The position numbers were made by a program, and so were the translations under genes. Positions 25,938 to 34,534 of a DNA stretch of 59,310 nt are shown here, piece after piece (positions within the stretch are counted from its first letter, which is position 1; every line of letters begins with the position of its first letter). Under the pieces are notes generated by a model, which was not told the origin of the DNA, searched no databases, and worked only from the letters and a program-made list of their open reading frames with translations. Source of the stretch: UM-FILTER-49-7 sp964599895 (GTDB lineage Bacteria > Acidobacteriota > Holophagae > Thermotomaculales > Thermotomaculaceae); NCBI GenBank assembly GCA_964599895.1, contig CAZRHT010000008.1, positions 1-59,310 of the forward strand, given 5' to 3'.

Positions 25938-27710
25938 TTACAGTTCTGAAATGGAAGCCTCGTAAGAACGGTCTTCAAGAGTCCTCTTGCGGATAAACTG
26001 ATTCAGACGGTTTCGAGTCAGTACACCGAGAAGATTCCTTTCTTCATCTATGACCGGCAGATCTTCAATCTCCAGAAAGTCGAATTTCTCTTGTGCTGAA
26101 AGAATGCCATCTGATTCAGAAAGGTAGTTCAGATCTTCTTTCATAATGTCGGAGACAATCAAAAGACGCCAGAGGTCATCCCGGAACATGAACGACTTAA
26201 CGTCGCTGATTGACAGGATTCCCACGACCTTTTTCTCATCATTTACGACCGGGAGATGGGTCAGTTGATGCGCATTTAATCCATCCACAAAGGATTGGAG
26301 AGAAGCACCTTCATAGATACTGCTTGGCTCACTGTCCATAATATCCTGCACCTCGTAGCCATGCAAGGCGGCTGTTTCACGTGCACGTTCTATCGGGATT
26401 TTCTTCAATGTAAAATAATGGGTATCAATCGAATCATGGAAAAGCTTCTGGGATACAGTTGTTCCAATGATTGAAGCGATCATGATGGGAAGCATAACAG
26501 AATAATTCCCGGTAATCTCAGTCAAAAGGAAAATTGACATTAACGGTGCATGGGTCGCGGCTGATAGAAACGCTCCCATGGCTACCGCCGCGTATGCTCC
26601 GGGAGAAATGTGCATAGCAGGGAAAAGCATCGCAAAGAGTTTTCCCGAAAATGCTCCCAGCGCGGCCCCTACAAACAAAGATGGTGCAAACATGCCTCCC
26701 GCACCGCCGGAGCCAAGGGTGAGAGAAGTGGCCAGAATCTTACCCAAAACAAGTAGCCCAAGAAAAAGCAGGCTGTAATTCATCAGGTTTCCGTTGATAA
26801 GGCCGCGAATAACATCATATCCGTCACTGAGGACGTCCCGCATGAAAACTCCGATGATTCCCACCAGCAAAGCTCCGACAACAGGCTTCAATGCAGTCGG
26901 AATTTTCATCTCTTTGAAAAAACCCCAGGTCGTATAATAACCCCTTTTGTAGATCGCAGCAAAAACACCGACAAGGATTCCGAGAAGCGCATAGAGTGGA
27001 AACTCCATGGGGCCGCCAATAATGTAATTGGGGGTATGGAAGATTGATTCAGCGCCATAATAAGTTCTGGAAACCGCCGTCGCTATTGCTGATGATATGA
27101 CAAAAAGTGAAAATGTATTTAATTTCATTTCACCTAAGAATACAATTTCTTCTGCAAACAAAACTCCTGCGATAGGCGCATTGAAGGTCGCCGCAATCGC
27201 ACCCGCTGCTCCGCATCCGACCAGCACCTGCGTTCGTTTTGTGGAGAGTTTCAACCATCTCGCCACGACCGAACCAATGGTTCCACCGATTTGTCCGATG
27301 GGGCCTTCACGTCCTGCTGAACCACCTGACCCAATGGTAATCGCTGCACCCAGGGTGTTGGCAATGAGTCGAAGAGGGCTGATACGTGCCGCCTTTAAAT
27401 GGACCTCTTCAAGAAATTTCGGAAACCCGTATCCGTTTACCAGCCTTGGAAAGATTTTTGCGAGCGGTATCAGCAGCAGGGCACCTGCAACCGGAAGAAG
27501 AATGATCAGGAACCGATGCCAACCTCCCTGCTGAAAATGAAGGACATGGTTGCCGAGCACATCAAAAAAGAACCATTGGGAATGTTCGACGGCTTCCACA
27601 AAAACAATATTACCCATTCCGCTGAGCAGTCCAACCAACGCTGCAACAACAAGAAAGAAAGTCGTGTTTCCAATTTTAAAGCGTTTCAAATATCCATAAA
27701 GAGATTGCAT
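25938..27710 (-). CDS. ClC-type chloride channel or antiporter with CBS domains
   Basis: 590 residues. Selectivity motifs are present: GSGGSAGREGPIG (GREGP with the gating Glu) and GGMFAPSLFVG. About ten or more helices precede two CBS domains (about 445-570) facing the cytoplasm. Family members move chloride, fluoride or other anions, as channels or proton antiporters; the lack of a known discriminator visible by eye prevents a finer call. The frame extends 11 codons upstream of 27710, but that segment covers the -10 box of a good promoter, and GGGAGG precedes the ATG at 27710, so I start there. Confidence 0.92.
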   Translation of the reverse strand: MQSLYGYLKRFKIGNTTFFLVVAALVGLLSGMGNIVFVEAVEHSQWFFFDVLGNHVLHFQQGGWHRFLIILLPVAGALLLIPLAKIFPRLVNGYGFPKFLEEVHLKAARISPLRLIANTLGAAITIGSGGSAGREGPIGQIGGTIGSVVARWLKLSTKRTQVLVGCGAAGAIAATFNAPIAGVLFAEEIVFLGEMKLNTFSLFVISSAIATAVSRTYYGAESIFHTPNYIIGGPMEFPLYALLGILVGVFAAIYKRGYYTTWGFFKEMKIPTALKPVVGALLVGIIGVFMRDVLSDGYDVIRGLINGNLMNYSLLFLGLLVLGKILATSLTLGSGGAGGMFAPSLFVGAALGAFSGKLFAMLFPAMHISPGAYAAVAMGAFLSAATHAPLMSIFLLTEITGNYSVMLPIMIASIIGTTVSQKLFHDSIDTHYFTLKKIPIERARETAALHGYEVQDIMDSEPSSIYEGASLQSFVDGLNAHQLTHLPVVNDEKKVVGILSISDVKSFMFRDDLWRLLIVSDIMKEDLNYLSESDGILSAQEKFDFLEIEDLPVIDEERNLLGVLTRNRLNQFIRKRTLEDRSYEASISEL

Positions 27711-27728
27711 CCGGCCTCCCAGAGGGTC

Positions 27729-27756
27729 ATTATACCGCGACATGGAACTCTGGCAA
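27729..27756 (-). promoter_or_regulatory. Sigma-70-like promoter of the ClC gene
   Basis: Minus strand TTGCCA (27751-27756), a 16-base spacer and a perfect TATAAT (27729-27734). The expected transcript start leaves a leader of about 12 bases with GGGAGG, which supports ATG 27710 as the translation start. Confidence 0.75.
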
Positions 27757-27828
27757 GGAACAAGATTCTAATTCAGGCAGAAAAGCATAATGCTTCAATT
27801 AAGAAATAGAGAACAAATCGAACGATTC

Positions 27829-27857
27829 TTGACACAACAATAGTCATTTGTTAATCT
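27829..27857 (+). promoter_or_regulatory. Sigma-70-like promoter of the PilZ / HD-GYP genes
   Basis: A perfect TTGACA (27829-27834), a 17-base spacer and TAATCT (27852-27857). The PilZ gene starts 27 bases later with AGGAGTGATGAG in the leader. Confidence 0.75.
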
Positions 27858-27884
27858 AAAGCCATAAAACAGGAGTGATGAGAA

Positions 27885-28283
27885 ATGACTAAAGGTAGCG
27901 AGAGAAGAAAGTTTAAGCGACTTCCAAAGAGTGCATCTCTGAAGGTGCAGAGGCTTTCCTTCGAAGATCAACCTGCCCAGCATGTAACCCTCTACAAAGA
28001 TTTAGGCGGCGGCGGCATGCTTTTTGAAAGTGAAGTGGCTTATGAAAAGGGCACTCTTTTAAAAATTCAGGCAATGGTCCCCGGCTGGGGTGGCTATATA
28101 AGGAACTTCAAGAGAACTGAAGATAATGAGAAACATGCCCTTGTAACAGTGGCAGAAGTCGTCCGGGTTGAGGCAATGAACGGAAAAGGTTTTGAGATCG
28201 GTGTTCATTTTGTGAATATTTATGAAAACGACCACCGTGCATTGATCGAATATGTTGATAGCATGACGAATGAAATGGACTAA
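27885..28283 (+). CDS. PilZ-domain protein with a degenerate second motif
   Basis: 132 residues, a stand-alone PilZ domain. The N-terminal arginine cluster RRKFKR fits the RxxxR motif that wraps c-di-GMP, but the second motif, usually D/N-x-S-x-x-G, reads DLGGGG here (KDLGGGGMLFES), with Gly for Ser. Binding may therefore be weak or lost. An HD-GYP phosphodiesterase-type regulator is the next gene, 20 bases downstream, which supports a link to c-di-GMP control all the same. The downstream effector is unknown. Confidence 0.82.
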   Translation: MTKGSERRKFKRLPKSASLKVQRLSFEDQPAQHVTLYKDLGGGGMLFESEVAYEKGTLLKIQAMVPGWGGYIRNFKRTEDNEKHALVTVAEVVRVEAMNGKGFEIGVHFVNIYENDHRALIEYVDSMTNEMD

Positions 28284-28303
28284 TCAATGAAGGACATCAA
28301 TTC

Positions 28304-29824
28304 ATGACAGAGAACAAGCGTCTTCTTGTTGTAGATGACGAAGCGGAATTCTGTGAAGTCCTCCAGGATATTCTTGAGGCCCGGGGTTTTGTTGTAGACA
28401 CTGCATCAAATGGTAAGGAAGCTCTGAAGGTAATGGAGAACCAACCGGAAAACGTTTACTCTGTACTCATTGCTGATATCAATATGCCAGAAATGGGAGG
28501 CATTGAACTGATCAGGCAGGTGGCTGTAAAGTATCCTTTCGTTGTTCCTGTAATTGTCACTGGTTACGCAGACACGCAGGCGGCAGTGGAATCCCTGCGG
28601 GTGGGTGCCTACGATTTTATCTCAAAACCGTTCAAACTGGATACGATCTATTTGACGGTGGGTCGCGCGCTGGAAAAACACAGTTTTCTCAAAGAAAAGG
28701 ACAGATATCGTAGAAATCTTGAATCAGAAGTGGAAGAACGCACTTCAGATCTTCGGCGATTGAATGATCAACTCATTCAATTGCAGGAAATGGCGCGGAG
28801 AACCAGGGAAACTCTTGAATTTAAAGAAAAAATGAAGCACATTCGAGAGTATTGTTTTTCTGCTTTTCGTGCTTCCAGTTTTGCGTTTCTTTCTTACGAT
28901 GAGGAGCTGAAACTCTTTTACGTGCACCCGGAGAGCTGCGATCAGGAATTACCGGAAAAGAACGTGTTTTCAATTAATGAAATCCATCGGGACAAAGATG
29001 GAATGGTCGAATTGGGAAATCATCTTTTCGCTTCTGATAAGGGACACATAGCAATCGAAATAAAACGGGACCAGATTTTTGGGATTGTATACGTTGGATT
29101 CCCCAATGACAGTGGGTTTCTCATTGATGAGAGTACCTTTGGATTGTTGATCTCGGAGTTGGAAGTAATTCTCTACAACGATTTTCTGGTGCAGCACCAT
29201 GAAAATGAAATGAGAAAGATGTTCCTGTCATCTGTTCGCACACACGCGTATACAATTGAAGCAAAAGATGCGTACACTAAGGGACACTGTGAAAGAGTTG
29301 AACGATACGCCATGATATTGGCAAAGCGGGTAATTTCAGACCCGGACCGTTTATTTGCGCTTAGCGTTGCATGTATTCTTCACGATATCGGCAAAATCGG
29401 CGTACCTGAGTCAATCCTCAATAAACCTGGGAAGCTCACAGCTGAAGAAAAAGGAGCAATGGACAAACATCCCGTAATTGGTGCCGAAATTGTTAAGAAC
29501 TTGTATGGATTCAAGTTGAGTCCTGTAATTCGCCACCACCACGAATGGTATGATGGAAGTGGGTATCCCGATGGAATGAAGGGTGATGAAATCCCACTGG
29601 AATCGAGAATGATGTCAGTCGCTGACACCTACGATGCGATGACAAGTTCCCGTCCATATCGTGAGGGACTTGACCCGAGTCGGGCCCATCAGGAGATCCA
29701 GGATTTCTCCGGCCGTCAATTTGATCCATATGTAGTGAAGATATTTTTAGATTGTTATGAAGAATTCAAGCAGGTTAAGACAGAAAATCTGGGCTTGGAT
29801 CTTGATCTGGCATTAACCCCTTAA
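28304..29824 (+). CDS. Response regulator with HD-GYP output (c-di-GMP phosphodiesterase type)
   Basis: 506 residues. Residues 5-125 are a receiver domain with the acidic pair VVDDEAE, phosphoacceptor Asp in LIADINMPEMGG and the Lys in FISKPFK. A coiled-coil linker and a middle part of unclear type (about 185-300) follow. The C-terminal HD-GYP domain has SVACILHDIGKIGVPE, HPVIGAEI and HHHEWYDGSGYPDG, carrying the His-Asp pair and GYP residues that bind the metal centre and act on c-di-GMP. No histidine kinase is in the window. With the PilZ gene this forms a two-gene c-di-GMP unit. Confidence 0.92.
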   Translation: MTENKRLLVVDDEAEFCEVLQDILEARGFVVDTASNGKEALKVMENQPENVYSVLIADINMPEMGGIELIRQVAVKYPFVVPVIVTGYADTQAAVESLRVGAYDFISKPFKLDTIYLTVGRALEKHSFLKEKDRYRRNLESEVEERTSDLRRLNDQLIQLQEMARRTRETLEFKEKMKHIREYCFSAFRASSFAFLSYDEELKLFYVHPESCDQELPEKNVFSINEIHRDKDGMVELGNHLFASDKGHIAIEIKRDQIFGIVYVGFPNDSGFLIDESTFGLLISELEVILYNDFLVQHHENEMRKMFLSSVRTHAYTIEAKDAYTKGHCERVERYAMILAKRVISDPDRLFALSVACILHDIGKIGVPESILNKPGKLTAEEKGAMDKHPVIGAEIVKNLYGFKLSPVIRHHHEWYDGSGYPDGMKGDEIPLESRMMSVADTYDAMTSSRPYREGLDPSRAHQEIQDFSGRQFDPYVVKIFLDCYEEFKQVKTENLGLDLDLALTP

Positions 29825-29845
29825 ATTTTTGAAGGAGAAGAAAAC

Positions 29846-30295
29846 ATGGAAAAAGGATCGACGAAAACGCTTGGTATTGTGTTTGTCATCGTTCTGATTG
29901 TCTTGCTGGGAGCACATTTGATGGCAATGAGAAGCGCAAAGGCGGAGTTCACCAAAAAGGAACAGGCTACGGCGCAGCAAATCGTAGAGCTGAATAAGAA
30001 GATTGAGGCCCTCTCAATGGACAAAAATTTGCTTGAAATAAAGCTGGAGCTGAAGGGCATCAGAATGCAGGTAGCCGAAAGCAACTTTGGCACGGCCCGC
30101 GAATCTCTGGATGCGTTCAAAGAGTACCTGAATAAGAACGGCTGCAAGAAAATGGCTGAACTTACACCCATTTTTGATACGATTGATACTAGTCTGTTGA
30201 AAAAGCAAAACGTGGAGGTAAAGCAGGGTCTGGACCAGGTAGAAGACATCATTTTCGGGGCGAAGAAAGCTCCCGAAATGGAGAAAGAAGAATAG
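29846..30295 (+). CDS. Small single-pass coiled-coil protein of unknown function
   Basis: 149 residues: an N-terminal membrane helix (TLGIVFVIVLIVLLGAHLM), then a heptad-like coiled coil (TKKEQATAQQIVELNKKIEALS), a helical middle with FGTARESLDAFKEYLNKNGC that could form a tetratricopeptide-like pair, and an acidic tail. Neither a family nor a partner is recognised. GGAGAAG precedes the ATG, and a strong terminator follows, so it ends the PilZ/HD-GYP transcript and may serve the same pathway. Confidence 0.65.
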   Translation: MEKGSTKTLGIVFVIVLIVLLGAHLMAMRSAKAEFTKKEQATAQQIVELNKKIEALSMDKNLLEIKLELKGIRMQVAESNFGTARESLDAFKEYLNKNGCKKMAELTPIFDTIDTSLLKKQNVEVKQGLDQVEDIIFGAKKAPEMEKEE

Positions 30296-30336
30296 CGACT
30301 AAAAATAAATGTAAAAATATCTGTTGTACCGATCAG

Positions 30337-30361
30337 GGGAAGCTCCGGCTTCCCTTTTTTT
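30337..30361 (+). terminator. Rho-independent terminator after the coiled-coil gene
   Basis: GGGAAGC (30337-30343), loop TCCG and GCTTCCC (30348-30354) are followed by seven Ts. It closes the plus-strand PilZ transcript and overlaps the stop of the ispH fusion gene coming from the other side. Confidence 0.9.
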
Positions 30362-32078
30362 ATGGAGTTTTGGCGAAAATTAATAGTACCAAAGAGACAA
30401 GAAGTGGAGCCAGGGCAATGCCATCGACAACGATTTCAAATTGGCCATCTGAAGGGATCGTTCCTTTGGATGAGTAATGGATAAATACAATTAGGCTATA
30501 AATTGATGTAACAGTCAATACGATAGCCGGTTCAATTCTGCCGCTTGTGAATGCAAGCCCGCAGAGAAACAAGGCAAAAGTCACCATGCTCCACAACACA
30601 ATTTGTGCCGCTCTATGCCGACCAAGGAGGATGGGCAGTGTTTCTTTTCCGGCAAAACGATCCCCTTGATAGTCTTTGAAATCAAAAAGTACAGTTCCGG
30701 AAAACACAATGAGAAAGACAAGGCCGGGACCGAGGATTAAAGAAACCGGTGAATGAATATGATGGGCCAGTATAGGGATTGCCGCGATTACGATGGACCA
30801 TGCAAGGCCGTGAAGAAGGTTTTTAGAACCCGGTATATCAAAGATACGAAAAGGTCTCCTTCCAATACCAATCCGGATTCGGTAGAGGATGCCCAATATG
30901 ACCGCCAATAGTAGAAGACCAAGGCCAAGGAGGGATAAGGTTAAGCCCAGTCCAAGAAGTGCAAATATTGAAAAAATGGAAAGGATGCTCAGATAGCGTT
31001 GTCGGGACCGGATGAAATGGAATCTTGTCGGATCACTAAAGATGAGTGTGTCTCCACTGACAATCCCGTTTAGATTTGTGACAGAGAAAAGGTATAAGAA
31101 AGCAATAAGGGGAAATTTCCATGACTGGGGGAGGGAGAATGTGATCTGAATTCCTGCACAGAGGAAGAGTGCAGCCAGTGAACGGAAAATACCACAATAG
31201 AACATCCAGCCGAAAACACGGAAAGCGATGGCGTTTTCCCTGTCTTTAAAGCGCAGGGCCTGAACAACACTATTGATAACCCAATTGGGAGTTGATGCTC
31301 CGGCAGACACTCCAATCGTGCGAAAAGAATGCACATCAATATCCGTCAATTCCGCATCGGTTTCAATATGGTAAACATTGTCACAAAAACGTCTGGAGAT
31401 TTCAGCCAGACGTGTTGTATTTGCACTGTGATGACCACCTACGATAATCATGCAGTCAACTTTTGAAGCCAGTTCTTTTGCTTCTTCCTGCCGTTTCGCA
31501 GTTGAATCGCATATGGTACAAAAAACCTTCAAATCTTTCACTTTTTCCCGCAGAACGTTTGCGATATCATCAAAAGTCTTTTGGTCGAATGTTGTCTGGG
31601 ATACCACAATCGCTTTGTCAAAGTCCGGCAATTTCCCGGCTTGATCAGAAGTCTGGATGAGGCTTGCGTTTCCCTGTGCATATCCCATCAGGCTTTTCAC
31701 TTCCGCATGTCCAATATCTCCTACTATGATGATTGTATAGCCCTTTGCCAGATGACCCTTTATCAACGCCTGCACCTTTCCGACCCGCGGGCAGGTTGTA
31801 TTCAAAACCCTGACGCCGCGTTTCTTCAGATCATCCAACATTTCGGGGGTTGTTCCATGTGCGCGGATAATAACGGTCCCATCTTGAAGATTATCATTGA
31901 GTTGGGCTTCCTTCACCCCCCTTGACGAAAGAAAATTTACGGCCTGTTTATTGTGGATCAAGGGACCAAGGGTAAGAATGCTGTTGTCCCTTTCTTTTTC
32001 CGACAGTTCCAGTGTCTTCTCCATTGCCCGGCGAACTCCCCAGCAGAAGCCTGCCGATTCAGCCACTATGATTTTCAT
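30360..32078 (-). CDS. ispH: Fusion of IspH (HMBPP reductase) and a UbiA-type prenyltransferase
   Basis: 572 residues, against about 310 for IspH alone. Residues 1-280 are IspH: cluster cysteines Cys12 (AGFCWGVRRA), Cys96 (NTTCPRV) and Cys190 (CTICDSTAKRQE), proton-relay Glu126 in GHAEVK, and GVSAGASTPNWVI near the end. It makes IPP and DMAPP in the last step of the MEP pathway. Residues about 285-572 hold eight or so membrane helices with FDFKDYQGDRFAGKETLPI, the second Asp motif of UbiA prenyltransferases, while the first motif is divergent (NLNGIVSGDTLIFSDPTR). The prenyl acceptor is unknown. The frame is continuous, with no stop or shift at the joint. The stop overlaps a terminator of the opposite strand. 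Confidence 0.9.
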   Translation of the reverse strand: MKIIVAESAGFCWGVRRAMEKTLELSEKERDNSILTLGPLIHNKQAVNFLSSRGVKEAQLNDNLQDGTVIIRAHGTTPEMLDDLKKRGVRVLNTTCPRVGKVQALIKGHLAKGYTIIIVGDIGHAEVKSLMGYAQGNASLIQTSDQAGKLPDFDKAIVVSQTTFDQKTFDDIANVLREKVKDLKVFCTICDSTAKRQEEAKELASKVDCMIIVGGHHSANTTRLAEISRRFCDNVYHIETDAELTDIDVHSFRTIGVSAGASTPNWVINSVVQALRFKDRENAIAFRVFGWMFYCGIFRSLAALFLCAGIQITFSLPQSWKFPLIAFLYLFSVTNLNGIVSGDTLIFSDPTRFHFIRSRQRYLSILSIFSIFALLGLGLTLSLLGLGLLLLAVILGILYRIRIGIGRRPFRIFDIPGSKNLLHGLAWSIVIAAIPILAHHIHSPVSLILGPGLVFLIVFSGTVLFDFKDYQGDRFAGKETLPILLGRHRAAQIVLWSMVTFALFLCGLAFTSGRIEPAIVLTVTSIYSLIVFIHYSSKGTIPSDGQFEIVVDGIALAPLLVSLVLLIFAKTP

Positions 32079-32896
32079 GGTGCAGTTTTAACCGAAATGG
32101 CCTTAAGTTTTGAAATTGCACTACTAATTTTGTTCAATAAGGCATCCAGTGGGTGTTCTTCAGTATTCTTTATTTCCATCATAAAGCCCCATTTGTAATC
32201 GACCTTTACAAGGGCCTTCATTACTTCTGTCCATGGAATCGTTCCACAAAAAGGCAATTTGTGAGAATCATGGGTGCCGTTGTTGTCATGGATGTGGGCA
32301 GTGTAAAAGTGGATGCCGTATTCCTCAATATCCTGTAAGACCCGGCCTGCAAGGTGGCTGTGCCCGATATCAAAACAAAGACCGAAGGGAATTTTGTTTT
32401 CATCAATGAAGTTGACAATATCTGGAACTCCCGTATTCGGGCCCGGCACATTTTCAAAGCACAATTTTGTTCGAATCTGCTCCGAAACCGCATACAATTC
32501 ATCAATACTCTTCATCAAGGCATCCCGGTTTTTTGTGCCTGGAAAATGGAGAATGTAGTAGTCCACTTCCATATATGATGCTAAAACCAGGCTTCTGGTG
32601 ATTTCAGAAACAGATAATGCGCGGAGATCTTCATTCGTGGAACTGATATCCAATAAATGTCCGCCCAGCAGCTCTTCAAGAGACGCATAGAACGGGGCGT
32701 GAATCGAGTTTACACATAGTTGATTTCGATCAATTGCCCGCGAAATGTCCCGAAGGACGGCAGGGTTGTCAAAATCTATCTGATGAGAATTTGCAAAGAG
32801 CTCCACATTTTCAAAACCGGCATCTGCAATACGGTCCAAATGATGGCTGGTGAGGGTTTCTCTGGCAACAAGGTGTGTTGAAACGCCATAAATCAT
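32075..32896 (-). CDS. TIM-barrel sugar isomerase/endonuclease-IV-like protein
   Basis: 273 residues from the ATG at 32896, which follows AGGAGGT by four bases. Pattern typical of the AP-endonuclease-2 / xylose isomerase-like superfamily: GFENVELFANSH, SIHAPFY, LHFPGT, CFENVPGPNTG, LCFDIGHSHLAG, HIHDNNGTHDSH and a final MMEIKN, giving the His, Glu and Asp metal ligands. These enzymes bind one to three divalent metals and act on sugars or DNA; the substrate cannot be told. The stop overlaps the ispH fusion start by four bases, so both are read together. The frame opens 38 codons upstream but without similarity. Confidence 0.85.
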   Translation of the reverse strand: MIYGVSTHLVARETLTSHHLDRIADAGFENVELFANSHQIDFDNPAVLRDISRAIDRNQLCVNSIHAPFYASLEELLGGHLLDISSTNEDLRALSVSEITRSLVLASYMEVDYYILHFPGTKNRDALMKSIDELYAVSEQIRTKLCFENVPGPNTGVPDIVNFIDENKIPFGLCFDIGHSHLAGRVLQDIEEYGIHFYTAHIHDNNGTHDSHKLPFCGTIPWTEVMKALVKVDYKWGFMMEIKNTEEHPLDALLNKISSAISKLKAISVKTAP

Positions 32897-32963
32897 GTAA
32901 ACCTCCTGTTCATGGTTATTATACACATCCCACGGGAAAGACAACCATGAAAAACCGTGACAG

Positions 32964-32992
32964 TTTACGTAATAAGGGAATAGATATAGAAT
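32964..32992 (+). promoter_or_regulatory. Putative gltX promoter
   Basis: TTTACG (32964-32969), a 17-base spacer and TAGAAT (32987-32992). The gltX start lies 76 bases downstream, leaving room for a leader with a small hairpin (33034-33057). Confidence 0.5.
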
Positions 32993-33033
32993 GGAAAGAA
33001 CCTGTGCCAACGAGAGGGCCCGTTTGGGAGAGT

Positions 33034-33057
33034 TGGCCAGGTTCGAATAACTGACCA
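33034..33057 (+). promoter_or_regulatory. Leader stem-loop directly before the gltX ribosome site
   Basis: TGGCCAG (33034-33040) can pair with CTGACCA (33051-33057) with one mismatch; the loop is GTTCGAATAA, which resembles the T-arm loop of tRNA. The 3' arm runs into AGGGG used by the gltX start. It could be coincidental. Confidence 0.3.
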
Positions 33058-33068
33058 GGGGAAATGTT

Positions 33069-34493
33069 TTGGAAAAAGTAGTCGTAAGATTTGCACCAAG
33101 TCCGACTGGATATCTTCACATCGGAGGAGCCAGAACGGCATTATTCAATTATTTGTTTGCAAAACACCATAACGGCGTTTTTCGTTTAAGAATAGAGGAT
33201 ACTGATAAAGATCGCTCTAAACCGGAATTCACGGAGCAGATATTGGCCAGTATGGCATGGCTTGGGCTGAAGCCCGATGGTGAAGTTGTGTTTCAATCGG
33301 GAAGGATGGTTCAATACCAGAACGTAGTAAAAAAACTGATAGAGAGTGGCAGGGCGTACCGTTGTTTTTGCACGAGGGAAGAGATTGATGAAAGACGAGG
33401 AGAGGACTCCGGTTGGAAGTATGACAGAAAGTGCGAGTCGTTGACTGAGGACCAAATTCAACAGAACCTTATCAAGGGTAGTCCCTTCGTAGTGAGATTA
33501 AGAATTCCAGTTGAGCATGTCCATTTTCATGATCTTGTTCGGGGAAATGTGAGTTTTGACGGAAGTGAATTTGAGGACTTTATCATTGTGCGATCGGATG
33601 GCTCACCAATTTATCAATTAACCGTTGTCGTAGATGACCACGACATGGGAGTCACCCATGTAATCCGGGGAGACGATCATCTTTCCAACACACCGAAACA
33701 GATTTTTCTCTTCCGTGCGATGGGTTTTGAACCACCTGTATATGCGCACCTTCCATTAATTCTGGGTTCGGATAAGAAACGTCTGAGCAAGCGGCATGGT
33801 GCAACTTCGGTTGAAGAATATCGTGAGCAGGGCTTTTTGCCGGAAGCTCTGGTCAACTTCATTGCGCTTCTCGGGTGGAATCCCGGCGATGATCGCGAAA
33901 TTATGAGTCTGGATGAAATGATTGAGGAATTCTCTACAGAACGCATTTCCAGGAGTGCGGCGGTTTTCGACTCTGCCAAAGCGCTGTGGCTGAACGGACA
34001 ATACATCTCAAAACTTTCGGATGAAGAGTTAGAGTATTCATTTATAAACCTTTATGAACAGAAAGGTATATCAGTAGAAAGTTCTGATCGACTTGTCAAA
34101 ATACTGAACCTGCTTCGACCCCGGGTACGCACCATTACCGAATTGTACGACGCAGGATTGTTCTTCTTCAGACAGCCGGACAATTATGAAGAGAAGGGCG
34201 TACGAAAACATTTCTCGGGAGACAACGCGAGGGAAATTCTTGAGGCGAATGCCCATCTGATTGAAAACTGCAGTCCATTTGACGAAGTTGAGCTGGAAGA
34301 ACAACTCCGTACAAAAGCAGAGAGGGAAGGGAGTAAAGCTGCGTTTTACATCCATCCTCTGAGGCTCGCTTTAACCGGAAGTATTTCGAGTCCGGGAATT
34401 TTTGAAATAATTGTACTGATTGGCCGGGATGAGTGTATTGCCCGTATAAAAAGAGCAATTGCTTATATCAGTTCAATAAAAGACCCGGAATAG
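33069..34493 (+). CDS. gltX: Glutamyl-tRNA synthetase
   Basis: 474 residues, typical of bacterial GluRS. The HIGH motif is RFAPSPTGYLHIGG and the KMSKS-like motif KKRLSKRHGAT. The initiation codon is TTG at 33069, preceded by AGGGG; there is no in-frame ATG near by. The anticodon-binding C-terminal half is complete. Because a glutaminyl-tRNA synthetase is also encoded, this enzyme is probably discriminating, charging tRNA-Glu only (inference). It converges on glnS, with 41 bases between the stops, and the two tRNA genes lie 2 kb away. Confidence 0.97.
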   Translation: MEKVVVRFAPSPTGYLHIGGARTALFNYLFAKHHNGVFRLRIEDTDKDRSKPEFTEQILASMAWLGLKPDGEVVFQSGRMVQYQNVVKKLIESGRAYRCFCTREEIDERRGEDSGWKYDRKCESLTEDQIQQNLIKGSPFVVRLRIPVEHVHFHDLVRGNVSFDGSEFEDFIIVRSDGSPIYQLTVVVDDHDMGVTHVIRGDDHLSNTPKQIFLFRAMGFEPPVYAHLPLILGSDKKRLSKRHGATSVEEYREQGFLPEALVNFIALLGWNPGDDREIMSLDEMIEEFSTERISRSAAVFDSAKALWLNGQYISKLSDEELEYSFINLYEQKGISVESSDRLVKILNLLRPRVRTITELYDAGLFFFRQPDNYEEKGVRKHFSGDNAREILEANAHLIENCSPFDEVELEEQLRTKAEREGSKAAFYIHPLRLALTGSISSPGIFEIIVLIGRDECIARIKRAIAYISSIKDPE

Positions 34494-34534
34494 TCCGCGG
34501 GCACATTAGATGTTCACTCTCAAACTGGAATAAT

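Noticed and set aside
25832..25966. 44-codon frame after hemW starting with GTG
   Set aside because: No ribosome site, it runs into the end of the opposite ClC gene, and no family was recognised; possibly a remnant but not supported.
32896..33010. Longer N-terminus of the TIM-barrel protein
   Set aside because: The extension lacks similarity, while the ATG at 32896 has AGGAGGT at the right distance.
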